The notes under the pieces are model-generated. The model searched no databases. It was given only the letters and a program-made list of their open reading frames with translations, and had not been told where the DNA came from. The position numbers and the translations under genes are program-made. Positions 44,063 to 54,516 of a stretch of DNA of 64,000 nucleotides are shown here, one piece after another. Origin of the DNA: Nitzschia sp. pyKryTriq1 (taxonomy: Eukaryota > Bacillariophyta > Bacillariophyceae > Bacillariales > Bacillariaceae); NCBI GenBank assembly GCA_956465555.1, contig OY101124.1, positions 496,001-560,000 of the forward strand. The letters are read 5' to 3'. How positions within the stretch are numbered: position 1 is the stretch's first letter; each line of letters begins with the position of its first letter.

Positions 44063-45740
44063 TTAGTTTCTGCTACCATTACTCGCATTGGTGCGGTTCG
44101 ACAGCCAGGACGTCTTTTTCAACGAACTGACCCAGTCGACAGCAATCATAGCGGATCGAAGCTTCATTCGCGCATTGAATGTCTTTAATCGTTGCGAGGT
44201 TCCTGCCAGTGACATATTCTTGAGTTGATCGTTCGACGCCTTCATCCATTTGTGCTTCAAGGCTTCGTTCGAGGTCAGTCTATCATCTGGATCCAACACC
44301 AACAATTTCCTGACCAAGTCCTTGGCGTCGGGAGAGACATCGCACCAGTCGTCTTCGTCGAATTCAAACTTTCCGGAAACTATTTTTCGGAAGAGTTCCT
44401 TCTGACTTCGTCCCATAAAGGGAAGGTTACCACTCAACAGGAGAAAGACGATGCATCCTACCGACCACATATCCGATTGCTGATCGTACGGTTGCCTCAT
44501 GAGAATTTCCGGTGAGACAAAGAAGGGTGTTCCGCATTGCTTGGTCAAGGACTTGGGGACGTGACAGCGAGCGGCGAACCCAAAGTCGGCCAATTTGATG
44601 TAAGAATCATTGTCTTCACTCATCAACAAAAGATTCTTGGGCTTCATATCGCAGTGCGCCACCTTGTGCCCATGACAGTATGACATGGCCTTGAGCATCT
44701 TAATGGCAAGGTCACGGGCATCAGCCTCGCTGTAGGATTTCTTTTTACCAATTCGATCAAAGAGATCTCCTCCGCTCATCAGCTCCATGATCAGAAAGTA
44801 GCAATCCTTTTCTTCGAAGAAATCAATGAGAGGGACAATGTGTGGGTGCGATAGAGAAGACATGATGGCGACTTCGTCGAAAATAGCGGCATCATCGGTG
44901 GGTGGAAGGTCTTTTCGTAGAACGCACTTGATGGCAACCTTCTTTCCACTGGCTCGGTGAGTTCCACGGCAGACTGTAGCGAACGAACCAGACTTGAGCT
45001 GTGGGTGATGGGGAGTTTCGAGAGGAATAGAAAAGAATGTGAGATGTTGTGAGATTATCGGACGAGCTTGAGTTGACTGTCTCTAGTAGTCTACGTACCC
45101 TTGCATTGAGCTGATAAACCTCGCGAAAGGTTCGACCCTTGCAACCCTCCGGGAAGTTGGGGAACTCGCACTTCACCATGGCTTTCCGAACAATCAATGC
45201 AGTCATCTCAAAGGTAGCCTTCGCCTCTCTGAATCCTGGGAGGGAGGTAGACGCGAGCGCCTTGGAGCTTTTCCCGACGAGTTTGGTATCCGCTACAAAG
45301 TCGGTGGTGCCGTTGCTCCCAGCCTTTGCCAAGCAGTTGACTTGAATCTTGTAGTCCGGCGCACCGATGGTAGAGTTCATCTCCAGGTCCCATATGCACC
45401 CCTTTGGTTTGAATTTCATGCTGATCAGGTCCGTCGTTTGTCTCTTTTCGTCGATGACGTCTTTGAGGAAGTGAGTGATGGAATCCGAGATAAACTTGAG
45501 TTCCTCTCCATCGTTTCCGAGGCCCCGAATGTCATCGTTGAGATATTTCGAGTTGGTTTGGTAGGACTTTACAGCTGCGCAGTCTCCTGGGCCATGCTTG
45601 GAAGTGACCGCTTCCATGTGGCCATCCAGCAGGAGCGAGGGACAAAGGCCATCCCGTCGCTTGGCCACCTTCTCGATTTGTGGCGTCAGGTAGACCTGAC
45701 CCGAACCGCCAGTAGGCGCGGGCGGAGCTGGTTTGGGCAT
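44063..45740 (-). CDS. CaMK-like Ser/Thr protein kinase with novel N-terminal domain
   Basis: Exons 45740-45099 and 44998-44063 joined in phase 0 (YQLNAR|LKSGSFATV) by a 100-nt intron; 525 residues. The kinase domain (~212-470) has the glycine loop LKSGSFATVCRG, VAIK (Lys238), the catalytic loop VAHCDMKPKNLLL (~327-339), DFG (352-354) and GTPFFVSPE. The HRD arginine is replaced by Cys (HCD), while the catalytic Asp, Lys and Asn remain, so activity is likely but not dependent on the usual Arg-activation-loop contact. The kinase is of CAMK type (YDQQSDMWSVGCIVFLLLSG). No EF-hands or evident autoinhibitory helix. Residues 1-205 include a ~110-residue beta-rich segment (CIWDLEMNSTIGAPDYKIQV, then VADTKLVG) that may be a C2- or PH-like membrane or lipid module; I cannot assign it. 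Confidence 0.88.
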
Positions 45741-47192
45741 TTTATGGAGTTTAGTGGTAGTATTTTTCAAATATATGGATTGATTTGCTGGAGGACACAA
45801 CTACTACGCGTAATACTGGAAAGAGTAAGAGCTCCGGTTGGACGTTCTCACGGGCGCTGCAGTCAGTGGGATAGATTCAAAATAATGTGCTTCCGAGTGG
45901 TACCGTACTGGGAGCGACACAATATCGGCTTGGAGGGATCGATCAAACAGATGATATGCAACAACTGAAAGAGCGGTTTCCACGAGCAGCAGTCTTTGTG
46001 ATGAATACAATACACAAGTGCGGTGGGATAATCTGAACAGCAGGACTATCAGTGAGAGTCTTTCTGACTTGATGGATTGTTTAACGATGACGATGATGCA
46101 GTCTTCGATCGATGGTTCACACGAGCGAGAGGATCCTGGAAGGGCTTCAAGAGGGTCTTTCGATGTCCCTCTCCACACAACACCGCACGCACCGCACACC
46201 GAAGGCACAAGGCAACCTTCTTCGTGGGCGGCGGGAGGAGAGATTGGACTGTTCGTCTGGTTGTGGATGCGGCAGGCCGGCGTTGGGCATCAAAATTTCA
46301 CAGTTAGTGACTTTTGGTGTCTTACACATGATAATCAATTAATATAGGCACAAAATTACATAAGGACGAAAAACACATCAATAATAATAATTGGCGGCGG
46401 CGGACCACTCATACATACAGCTATCGGCTCTGGTCTGTCCCTCGACCGTATACTTCGTCTGTACTTCGTACCTCTCTTCGCTGAGGGTCATTCACCCTCT
46501 AAAGTAATGTAAACCACGTAGAATGAGTACCAGAGGATGGGTCGTCAATGAATATTAAACATCTCACCGAATCTACGTTCTTTGCAGTTCATTCCAATAG
46601 CTCGCCACCTCGAAATAAGATGTGCTTTCAGATTCTGTAGTTTGTTTGACGGTGGTTTTGTTCCAGACCTCACTTTTGGGATTTACTTTCAGCAATTACG
46701 AGTTTTTAGTATCGATCCGATTGTTTGGCAAAAGGCCAACAAGTCTGCTTTCAAAGACTTGCTGACCTAGTACGTATCACTGTAGATTTTACATGGGGTG
46801 TCCAGCGAAGTGCTGGACGCTGGACGGGATTTACGCGCTGGACGCTTATTTTCGCCTGATACAGTATCTGGGCCTCGTAACTCATACCGTACCGGGGTAA
46901 TGTAAGGTGCGTGGTACGTACTGCGTACGCGTATCTCATCTTTTCACGTCATCATCGCAGTCATCATCGATTATTGGCATGAATTTCGAACACGTTCGTA
47001 GAAGCTCTCTCTTCTCTCTCCTCTCGCCTTTCGCATCATATCTCGGCTATCGCCGGCCCTCATCTGATGCCCTCTCGTTTCTCGTTTCGTCTCAAACGCA
47101 ACAGTACCGGTATTTCCATTCCACATCCACTTTCTCATCATCACAGTAGTGTTCATATTGAAGTATACTTTACACTGCTCGTATCTTACAGC
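45741..47192. other. intergenic, 1.45 kb
   Basis: Lies between divergent kinase and oxidase genes. Short frames at 46018-46347 are on overlapping phases and look random. Noted: clustered GCTGGACG words at 46812-46848 and a TACCGGTA at 47105 in the probable leader of the oxidase gene. Confidence 0.5.
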
Positions 47193-48401
47193 ATGATTTC
47201 TCCATCGACAGCTCTGACCAAAGTATTCGATGTCGTCATAATAGGTGGAGGACTCTCTGGCGTCATGGTGGCCCATGAACTTCAAAAGAGTGTGCTACCG
47301 TCGTCGTCGCCGCCGCCAGCAGCGGCAGCAGAAGCATTATCATGGAATCTTTTGGAAGCTCGGCCAGTCCTTGGTGGTCGCCTTGCTAACGATGATAAAG
47401 GCAATCGGATTGACTTGGGTGGTGCGTGGGTATGGCCTGATTTTCAGCCAAACATGAAGCGATTGCTCCGATCGCTTGATCGTGATATTTCAACCTTTTT
47501 GCAGCCGGATGATCCCTCGTCGACTCGTATCGATGGAGGCGCCGTGGAATTAGTGCATGCCTTGGCTAAAACTCTACCACCAAATAATATCAGATTGAAT
47601 GCTCCCGTGACGAACTGTACCCTGGTAGATGTTGCAGATCCGATGGGAGAGAACGAGGCTTGTCTGGCCGCGTCATCACCACAGCAGGAGAAACAGCAGG
47701 ATCATGCTGAGCGAGAAAAGGTGATTCGATTGGATACCGCGGAGGGTCCCGTTCTGGCCAAAAAAGTTGTTATTTCAGTTCCTCCCAAACTAGCTTCTCT
47801 GCACATTCGATTTCAACCAGCACTATCCGAAGCCAAACAACAAGCCATGAATGCCAGTCATACATGGATGGCAGGAGTGACCAAAGTCTCGCTAGTGTTT
47901 GACACCAAATTTTGGACAACCGATATTTCCAATATGGGGCTTCCGCGACATTTACCAGGACCCGCCTTTCAAATGTACGATGCTTCTACCAAAGACGGAT
48001 CCGTCAATGCCATTACCATGTTTGCCCTTGTTCCACCGGAATCACCGGCCAAGACTGACAATAAAGTATTGGGGGATCAAGTGGCATCTCAAGTTGCGAA
48101 TGTATGGAATATGTATCTGGGGAGAGGGGACTTGAAGGAACAGATACATAACTACAAGGACGTACACGTGCAACACTGGCCGACTCAAACGTATATTTCC
48201 GAAGATCCTAATCCAGTGCAGATTCATCCTCATCCGCACCCAGTAGGGGCTCTTTCCACGAATGAATGGGATGGTCACCTTCTGTTTGCTGGTAGTGAAA
48301 CGGATCGGCAGTCTCCAGGAGTCATGGAGGGTGCCGTGGGAGCAGCATTGCGGGTGGTACAAGAATTGAAAGCATCAACTAGTAGCAGTAGTAGGAAATG
48401 A
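47193..48401 (+). CDS. FAD-dependent amine-oxidase-like protein
   Basis: Single exon, 402 residues from the ATG at 47193. An upstream in-frame ATG (47067) would add 42 residues that contain the TACCGGTA word and look like leader. The N-terminus is a Rossmann dinucleotide-binding motif, DVVIIGGGLSGVMVAHEL, then LLEARPVLGGRL and NRIDLGGAWVWPD, as in monoamine and polyamine oxidases. Later parts are KKVVISVPPKLASLHIRFQP and the C-terminal FAD motif HLLFAGSETDRQSPGVMEGA. It is shorter than typical MAOs (~500), and there is no C-terminal membrane helix. Substrate cannot be read from sequence. No peroxisomal C-terminal tripeptide (ends SSSRK). Family call is firm. Confidence 0.88.
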   Translation: MISPSTALTKVFDVVIIGGGLSGVMVAHELQKSVLPSSSPPPAAAAEALSWNLLEARPVLGGRLANDDKGNRIDLGGAWVWPDFQPNMKRLLRSLDRDISTFLQPDDPSSTRIDGGAVELVHALAKTLPPNNIRLNAPVTNCTLVDVADPMGENEACLAASSPQQEKQQDHAEREKVIRLDTAEGPVLAKKVVISVPPKLASLHIRFQPALSEAKQQAMNASHTWMAGVTKVSLVFDTKFWTTDISNMGLPRHLPGPAFQMYDASTKDGSVNAITMFALVPPESPAKTDNKVLGDQVASQVANVWNMYLGRGDLKEQIHNYKDVHVQHWPTQTYISEDPNPVQIHPHPHPVGALSTNEWDGHLLFAGSETDRQSPGVMEGAVGAALRVVQELKASTSSSSRK

Positions 48402-48591
48402 ATCGTAGCATGATGGATGGTTTCTTATTATTAAAGAATATTTCGAGCTACACAACATACACATAGATGATAGTAATATTTTGACAGTTGATGGCTGCGT
48501 CGTTCAAACTACAGCACCAGCCACTTCCATACTGATCCCTGTTGCTCAGCAGAAGCGTCAGCCCGCCCATTCAAGGGCTGTCCCTGTAAGC

Positions 48592-50862
48592 TCAGCAAAG
48601 ATAGAAGGCTGAACCTGCTAGCAGTCCTATTAACATGACGCATTGCTGGGCGTGACTTGGCGTTCTTCCCACCGCACTGCCTGGAGGATCGGCAGGATTG
48701 CCATTGTCCGGAAAGCATTGTGTTATTGGTGGTGTGTCGTAGATACAAGAGCAAGTCACAGCGGTCGTGGTGGCATCGACAAAGCTGACGCTGCCATTGT
48801 CCTCGGCGCAAATCGTTTGGCCAAACGCATTTTCAAAAACGCAATAAGGATATTCAATCTGGTCGCTGGAGGTGCTTCCATCCGCGTTACAGAAAGCGGG
48901 ATATCGCGTCCAACTGCCACATTCTCCATTGTACAGGTCACCAAAGGAATCACCGTCTGGAACATAAACAGTCTCACCACTGGGCGCTCTAATGGAACAA
49001 GAGTTCCCCGGGTCAACACTAGGGGGTCGAGTGGGTGAAGCGCTGGGTCTGCCTGGAACTGAGTCACCGCAGTTGAGACTGGGCTCTTCGTTGTCTGGAA
49101 CCTCACAAGTACACCTTTTAGTGTCTCCATTTTCGTCCTCAAAGAAGGCGATTTCTCCTTCGTTAGCACAAATAAGCTCGCCAGCAAAGTCCACCTCGAC
49201 GCAGAATGGGCATGATAGACCGTTACTGGCGGTCGGGTCACAATAACAAGGGAAGTTGGGACCACATTCACTAAATGTCAGCAATTCATCATCCACGGCA
49301 TCGCCTGCATTGAAAGTAACAGGATCCCCATTGTCGTCTCGGAAAATGCAAGTATTGGCGTCAGACGGTTGACGGAGACAATTCTGGACTGGATTCACCG
49401 TTCCCGGAGGTGCAATGCAACCACACGTCAGCTCATCTCCATAAATATCGGTGAACGTTGCGATCTGCTCATCCTTGAGACACAGCAAGTTCTCTTTGGT
49501 AAGAGCAAATCCGCAGTAAGGACACTCAACTGGAGGATTCAAGTCGGGATTACAATAGCAGGGAAAGTCACTGGGAGAGCCACATCGAGTCACAAAGCTA
49601 TCGCCCACATTCTCTCCCTCAAAGTACAAGTTTCCCTCCAATTCGCACACTCTCCACGAATTAAAGTCTCTTCCTTGATCTCCGTCATCCTCTCCCTCAT
49701 CGCCATTATCGACTTCTTCGTTATCATCGTCACGAGGAGGAAATCCTGGATCGCCAGAGGTTGGGGCACACGTGGAAATCGGTGGCTCGCTCGGATCCAG
49801 CGGTACTTCGCAAGTGCACCTCTGACTCTGTTGGCTTTTCATGCTAGTATAGGTGATCGTTTCTCCATCGTTGGCGCAGATCAGGGTCTCCTTGTCCTCC
49901 GGATAGACGCAATATGGGCACCAGAGCTGGCCCAAAATAGTGGGTTCGCAGTAGCACGGAAACTGCGCTCCGCATCGACTAGGTTTCTTCCTGTGGAGCG
50001 ATTCCCCAGCCACAAAAGTTTCCATGGACCCGTCAGGTAGTTCAATGGCACAGGTATTGGCGCTATCTGCAGGCAAGGAACATTCCGAGCGAGCGATCCC
50101 TCTAGCGTCCAGAGTGCACCCACATGTTTGAACCTCCCCAAGGCTATCCTCGAAAGTGGCTATTTCGCCATCCCGCAAACACAGGGGCTGATCACTTCGC
50201 CGGGCCTCAAAATAGCAGAAGGGGCACTCAATTTGAGTAGGAAGATCGGGATTACAGACACACTGAAAATCAAAGGAGGGACCTGCGCACTTGCTGTCGT
50301 AGGCAAAGCCCAGGGGCTGACCTCGATCAAACGTTAGTCCCTGGATGGTGCAAGTGTCATCGTTAGAACCGAATATTGTTGATAGCCGGTCATCACCTTC
50401 GTCATCGTCATCGTCGTCGTCGTCACCGCCAACTGTATCTATATCTGTATCGAATTGCCTAGCCTGTGCGGAGGCAGGACGACAGTCGGTGGAAAATGAG
50501 CTGAATTCGGTATCGGAGACACTACAATCACAGGTCTCCAAACTCCCTTGCAAGCTCGTGTACGTCACCGAATCCCCGTCGTTGGCACACAGCAAGTCCC
50601 CGGAACTGGTAGGAAGCCAGCAATATGGACATTCAATCTGTCCGGGAGCATCTGGGTTGCAGTAGCACGGAAAGGATTCACCGTTGGTGCACCGATTGGG
50701 TCGATAAGAATGTACCGAGGCGCCCTTCTCAAAGGTAGCGATAGATCCATCGTCGAGTTGAAAAGTACACGTCGGAGTAAAACTTATAGCAGACGTCGCT
50801 TTGAACAAGGCCAGGCATAAAAGTAGGGCGGTACTTGACGTCTTGATTGTATGAATCATCAT
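48592..50862 (-). CDS. secreted or anchored protein with six tandem Cys-rich modules
   Basis: Single exon, 756 residues from the ATG at 50862 (MMIHTIKT). The frame stays open 58 codons further upstream, but the signal peptide (TALLLCLALFKATSA) argues for this start. Six modules of ~95-115 residues follow. Each has a first Cys, a GxxxTF strand, RCG..FPCYCNPD, then ECPYC, LLCANDGE, a TYT/TF strand and a CTCEV ending: about nine Cys per module. Acidic linkers separate modules 1-2 and 3-4. Module 6 is the most diverged (PAFCNADG). The last ~20 residues (QQCVMLIGLLAGSAFYLC) are hydrophobic, consistent with a GPI signal or tail anchor. The module is not one I can name; an extracellular matrix or adhesion role is inference. 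Confidence 0.82.
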   Translation of the reverse strand: MMIHTIKTSSTALLLCLALFKATSAISFTPTCTFQLDDGSIATFEKGASVHSYRPNRCTNGESFPCYCNPDAPGQIECPYCWLPTSSGDLLCANDGDSVTYTSLQGSLETCDCSVSDTEFSSFSTDCRPASAQARQFDTDIDTVGGDDDDDDDDEGDDRLSTIFGSNDDTCTIQGLTFDRGQPLGFAYDSKCAGPSFDFQCVCNPDLPTQIECPFCYFEARRSDQPLCLRDGEIATFEDSLGEVQTCGCTLDARGIARSECSLPADSANTCAIELPDGSMETFVAGESLHRKKPSRCGAQFPCYCEPTILGQLWCPYCVYPEDKETLICANDGETITYTSMKSQQSQRCTCEVPLDPSEPPISTCAPTSGDPGFPPRDDDNEEVDNGDEGEDDGDQGRDFNSWRVCELEGNLYFEGENVGDSFVTRCGSPSDFPCYCNPDLNPPVECPYCGFALTKENLLCLKDEQIATFTDIYGDELTCGCIAPPGTVNPVQNCLRQPSDANTCIFRDDNGDPVTFNAGDAVDDELLTFSECGPNFPCYCDPTASNGLSCPFCVEVDFAGELICANEGEIAFFEDENGDTKRCTCEVPDNEEPSLNCGDSVPGRPSASPTRPPSVDPGNSCSIRAPSGETVYVPDGDSFGDLYNGECGSWTRYPAFCNADGSTSSDQIEYPYCVFENAFGQTICAEDNGSVSFVDATTTAVTCSCIYDTPPITQCFPDNGNPADPPGSAVGRTPSHAQQCVMLIGLLAGSAFYLC

Positions 50863-51438
50863 CAATTTTCGATTTTCCTCCGTCGGATGAGGGCGATAAA
50901 CGGAGCAGCTCACTTTTTGATCGTTGGTTTCAAATTTGCTTGGACTTTTTGGATAGATGTTTTCCTCGTCTGTGTTAGTTCCTTTAGAATCGAAGAGGTA
51001 ACTTCTAGTCTTGCGAAATGTTAATATGTTCAACAATCCTTATCTCTGTGGTGTGCTCGGTGTGGACAAACTTCCAAGCGACACAAAAGCATGGAGCTTC
51101 CGGATGTCATGATGTGACGAGAGAAAACAGCATGATGATGAGATGCCGAACGCCGAGATCTTGCCAAAAACACAAGAGCAGAAATAAATTTGGAGAGTTA
51201 GCGAACTGCAAGGGGTGGCCAAATTCGGCATTCTATTAAATATACTGTGTCGCAGGCAGGGAGGCGAGCAAATTCGGCGAATGGGCGCCGAATATTGTTA
51301 AACATTATTGGTCGAATGGTTCAAATTCAGACTGTGACTTCTGCTCGCTTGACCCTTGATGATGACCCCCCCCTTTTCTTGACGCTTGCTTCCGAAAATG
51401 GCTCGACTCACTGGACTTTATTGCGGGACAAGGGACCA
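50863..51438. other. intergenic flank of the inverted-repeat element
   Basis: Includes the promoter side of the six-module gene. CAAATTCGGC occurs at about 51218 and 51269. A 98-codon frame at 51247-51543 runs into the inverted repeat and has no family resemblance. Confidence 0.4.
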
Positions 51439-52118
51439 GTACCAGTCAAAAATCGCTTTCGGGACTTATTTGACACATTCTTTTGGAGGGCCGTATCTCC
51501 ATTGAAACACATGCTACACCAACGCTTTTTTAACCCGCCTTGACTAAACAAACCAATATGATTGGTAGGAGTCGCTTGGAGAAGTGTCAGATCGGCATTC
51601 TGGTCGTCTTCTTGCCCTTGCAAATACCTGCATTTTGGTCATAAGCCCCGAAAGCGGTTGCATCGTAGACATGGTACATTTTTCTACGGCGGCGAAGCGA
51701 CACATTCTCGACAACCATTTCTTTGCGCGGTGGTACACGTAGAATGAGGAATGAGGAGATCCAAAAAATTCGCGCGGAGAATTTTGAATATGCCCTTTGC
51801 TAAAAAAATGTGTCCTACTACGACAAATTTATGTTCTTCGGTTCCCAAAATTGACGGACGACGGACGGGAATGTGTCGCGACACATTTCATCTTCAAACG
51901 AAGCCTCCTTCAACTTCTCCAATGAATTCTGGCATGAGTTCAAGTTGGAAACGATTGAAGCAAGTTGATTGGTCCATCTATGTGTTTCTACGAAGGGTTT
52001 GACGTGTTGGTCGGAACACCAGGGTTGATTCTGATGGTTTTCAGGGCCCCGAAACAAATGTGTCGCACGTAAGTCCCGAAAGCGGTGATAAGTCCCGAAA
52101 GCGATTTTTGACTGGTAC
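51439..52118. mobile_element. 680-bp candidate non-autonomous DNA element with 31-bp terminal inverted repeats
   Basis: 51439-51469 (from GTACCAGTCAAAAATCG) and 52088-52118 are exact inverted copies over 31 bp, and similarity continues inward to a GACACATT/AATGTGTC word on both sides. Inside there is an extra AAGTCCCGAAAGCG at 52071, a diverged copy near 51642, and the word AATGTGTCGC or its complement at about 51697, 51806, 51870 (an 18-bp perfect palindrome, 51870-51887) and 52060. There is no transposase-like frame. Target-site duplications are not evident. It looks like a MITE-type deletion derivative or a structured repeat; its family cannot be named. Confidence 0.65.
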
Positions 52119-52502
52119 CGGTACTAAGATAGGCTCTCTGTGATTTCAAAAGAAGGCATGCATGGCTGTCACCCTGCGAGACGGCCGCGCCAAGAATGCA
52201 GAAAGAGGCTATGTACGATATACCAGGTACGGTACTTGTACAGTAGATCACGCACCCCCGCGATCGTCGAATCTACCGGTACTGTACGTACATAATAGTA
52301 CCGGTACGTGCTACCGGGTATTTACCCGTGCGCGTTTTATCCCTGTTGTGAGAATTATCGGAGCCCTGCACCGACCTGCACCATCCTGTTGCGGCTTGCG
52401 GCTTCTGGCTTCTGGCATCATTTCGTTTCCACGATTATTCAATCATCACCTTTCTTTACTTGTATGTATTTCAGCTGAACGAATAGCCCCCCCCCCCCTA
52501 AC

Positions 52503-53031
52503 ATGCCGCAAACTACTCCACGAAGCGATAAAAGTACAGTCAGTGTGCCAAGTGTTGTCAAGGATATGCTGGATGAAATGGTGCGTCCTGAGTACAGTAC
52601 TGAGTAGCAGTACGAATAGTGAAGGTGCCCAGGCGAAGCGAGTCAAAATCGATGTTGCAGCTTCTTTCGAATAACTAACCTCTCCTTTCCTTGCTCGTAT
52701 ATATTGCAGGAATCGAGTTTCACTGAAACTGGTAGCCACATCCTGGGACGTTTGAGTGAAATCAACAAGCGCATGGACCATCTGGATCGAAGTACGTTTG
52801 AACGTCGAGTTTTACGAAAAAGTATCTTTGTCGCCGAATTTTGCCATTTCGCGCTCACGAATGAAGATCAATCGATCATCGCCTTTTCTTCTCTCTATCC
52901 ACCTTTCAGGTATTTCGGAGCTCATGACCGATGCTGGCCTCGAAATGGAACAAGAATCGTCCACCACATCAGCCTCGTCCCATACCACACTTCCCACCAG
53001 CCCAAGCAATCCGCAGGCAGCGGTCCTTTAG
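52503..53031 (+). CDS. HSBP1: heat shock factor-binding protein 1 homologue
   Basis: Exons 52503-52580, 52710-52791 and 52910-53031 (phases 0 and 1) give 93 residues; introns are 129 and 118 nt, GT-AG. The spliced core VVKDMLDEM|ESSFTETGSH, ILGRLSEINKRMDHLDRSIS, ELMTDAGLE matches HSBP1 with its hydrophobic heptads (VVQ..LLQQMQ, IIGRIDDMSSRIDDLE, LMTQAGVE in animals). HSBP1 forms a coiled-coil trimer that negatively regulates HSF1 trimers, and a related protein assembles the WASH complex. Heat shock factors are greatly expanded in diatoms, so this partner is of interest. The N-terminus (~15 residues) and the Ser/Thr-rich tail are poorly conserved. A 13-base C run ends a few bases before the ATG. 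The gene lies in a repeat-rich region yet looks intact. Confidence 0.9.
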
Positions 53032-53707
53032 CCGTCTGTTGAGTAAAATTATCAACAATACTGTACAACAACACCAAACAACATCTTCAAAGCTATAAAT
53101 ACTTTATGCAACGATCACATTCAAATCAAAAGGCACAAAAAATCATCATAATACTTTACTAGAAAAATAGCTTTTCTCGAATGGATAGAATAGTTTACTT
53201 TGAATACGAGTACTGCAGTGAACTCCATGTACAAATATCCTCGACGATGAATAATGGCTACGATACTCGGACTTAACTTCCCATCATTGGATATATGCAA
53301 GAAAAAAATCCTTGTTGGGCTCGAAGAAGGGTTTGCCATCCTCAACCCCTACTGGACACGCTTCCGCGGCGATGACGACGACTCCACAAAAGTCTTGACG
53401 TAATAGACTAGTCTTGGCAAAATTGAGTTGGCCATTTTGTTACTGCCCGTTGCTCCAAAAAAAATATCCAGCAAGTACACATATGATACTGTGTTTCTTC
53501 AAGAAGAGGGACGACGACGACTCACCACTCACTCGATGGCACAGTACATAGACGCAGTGATTCCTCGATTCCAACACACCAGCATAATCCTCTCGCCTTT
53601 TGCAGATTTCTGCAAGCTAGGGAGCTCCTGAAGCCTCCTGCTTCTGGTTATTCTCCAAGGTTCGATCCTGCTGGATAGTACTACTATCTCTGCCTGCCTC
53701 TACTAGT
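53032..53707. other. intergenic downstream of HSBP1
   Basis: No gene supported; small frames on both strands lack family resemblance. AT-rich up to about 53170. Confidence 0.45.
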
Positions 53708-53780
53708 AGATTAATTGCTCTCGACCGTCAAGCAGGTAGTAACTAAAATAGACAGTGTACTTTTTCGCTGCTTTACGATG
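53708..53780 (+). repeat. dispersed repeat, copy B
   Basis: Matches 7021-7086 in the same orientation: AGATTAATTGCTCTCGACCG, a 3-base insertion (GCA), then GGTAGTAACTAAAATAGACA through CGCTGCTTTACGAT. The flanks differ on both sides, so the shared part is a mobile or duplicated unit of about 70 bp. Confidence 0.75.
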
Positions 53781-54223
53781 AAACAGGAGAGATTGATGAG
53801 GACGATGAGCTGGAGGAGCTGAGTGATGAAGAAGTAAAGGAGATGTCCAAAGACGGATTGAGGGCTTGCGGTACTGCCGAATACAGAAGGTTCTTGCTGC
53901 TATTTGCAAAGAACTTTCTTCCCAGTAATCTCGAGGAAGGCAAGTCGAAGCTTCTGTCGAGTTACTTGACGACAACACTGGAAGCGTTTGCGGTGGTTGG
54001 CGGATCTGTTCTCCAGGGGATTCTCCAGGGGATTCTCCAGGGGATTCTCCACGAAATGCTTCTCTCCACCACCTTTACGCCCCGACTATTCCAATATGTC
54101 CGCTTGTATTTTTCGTCGATGCTACAGCGTTTGGACACTGCCTTCTCCAGCCTTCCACCAAACTCCACTATTTTTGGTCCTGTGATCATGGGACAGTACG
54201 CGTATAAATCCATCTTCACGTAA
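53781..54223 (+). other. protein-like open frame beside the dispersed repeat, possible gene fragment
   Basis: A frame open from the repeat edge reads DETGEIDEDDELEELSDEEV, then KEMSKDGLRACGTAEYRRFL and continues to 54223. The first ~65 residues have protein-like composition; from 54010 a 12-bp tandem repeat makes LQGI copies and the rest looks random. No ATG stands at a sensible place except 53843. It may be a captured exon or an element's coding remnant. The opposite strand (54324-53962) also carries a 120-codon frame, so the coding sense is unsure. Confidence 0.3.
54010..54053 (+). repeat. 12-bp tandem repeat, 3.6 copies
   Basis: Unit TCTCCAGGGGAT at 54010, 54022 and 54034, then a partial copy. 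Confidence 0.9.
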
Positions 54224-54516
54224 CGCTCTACGGACCTGTCTATATTCTCGAACAAGTCTTCCAGCGACACAATTGCTCTCAATGGGGCAGCGTCTTCTGT
54301 CACCTCTACTTCCTCGTCCACCATCCTATGATGTCAAATGTTATTTTTAGATGTCAAATGTTATTGTTATGCGTAGCACTCTCTTGTCTTTCCTCTCTCC
54401 CATCCTCCCACCGCACAATCGTCATCTTCTGTACCGCGCCAGCCTATTTCCCCCCCTTTTTCGAAACAACTGTATGATCCCAGTGCATGTGTTCCTGTAA
54501 GTAAAATAGGGTACTC

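Noticed and set aside
47067-47192. upstream start for the amine oxidase
   Set aside because: Added residues look like leader and include a TACCGGTA word.
51247-51543. 98-codon frame upstream of HSBP1
   Set aside because: Runs through the inverted repeat of the 680-bp element; no family resemblance.
54004-54053. CRISPR-like short tandem array
   Set aside because: Units are contiguous 12-bp copies without spacers: a minisatellite.
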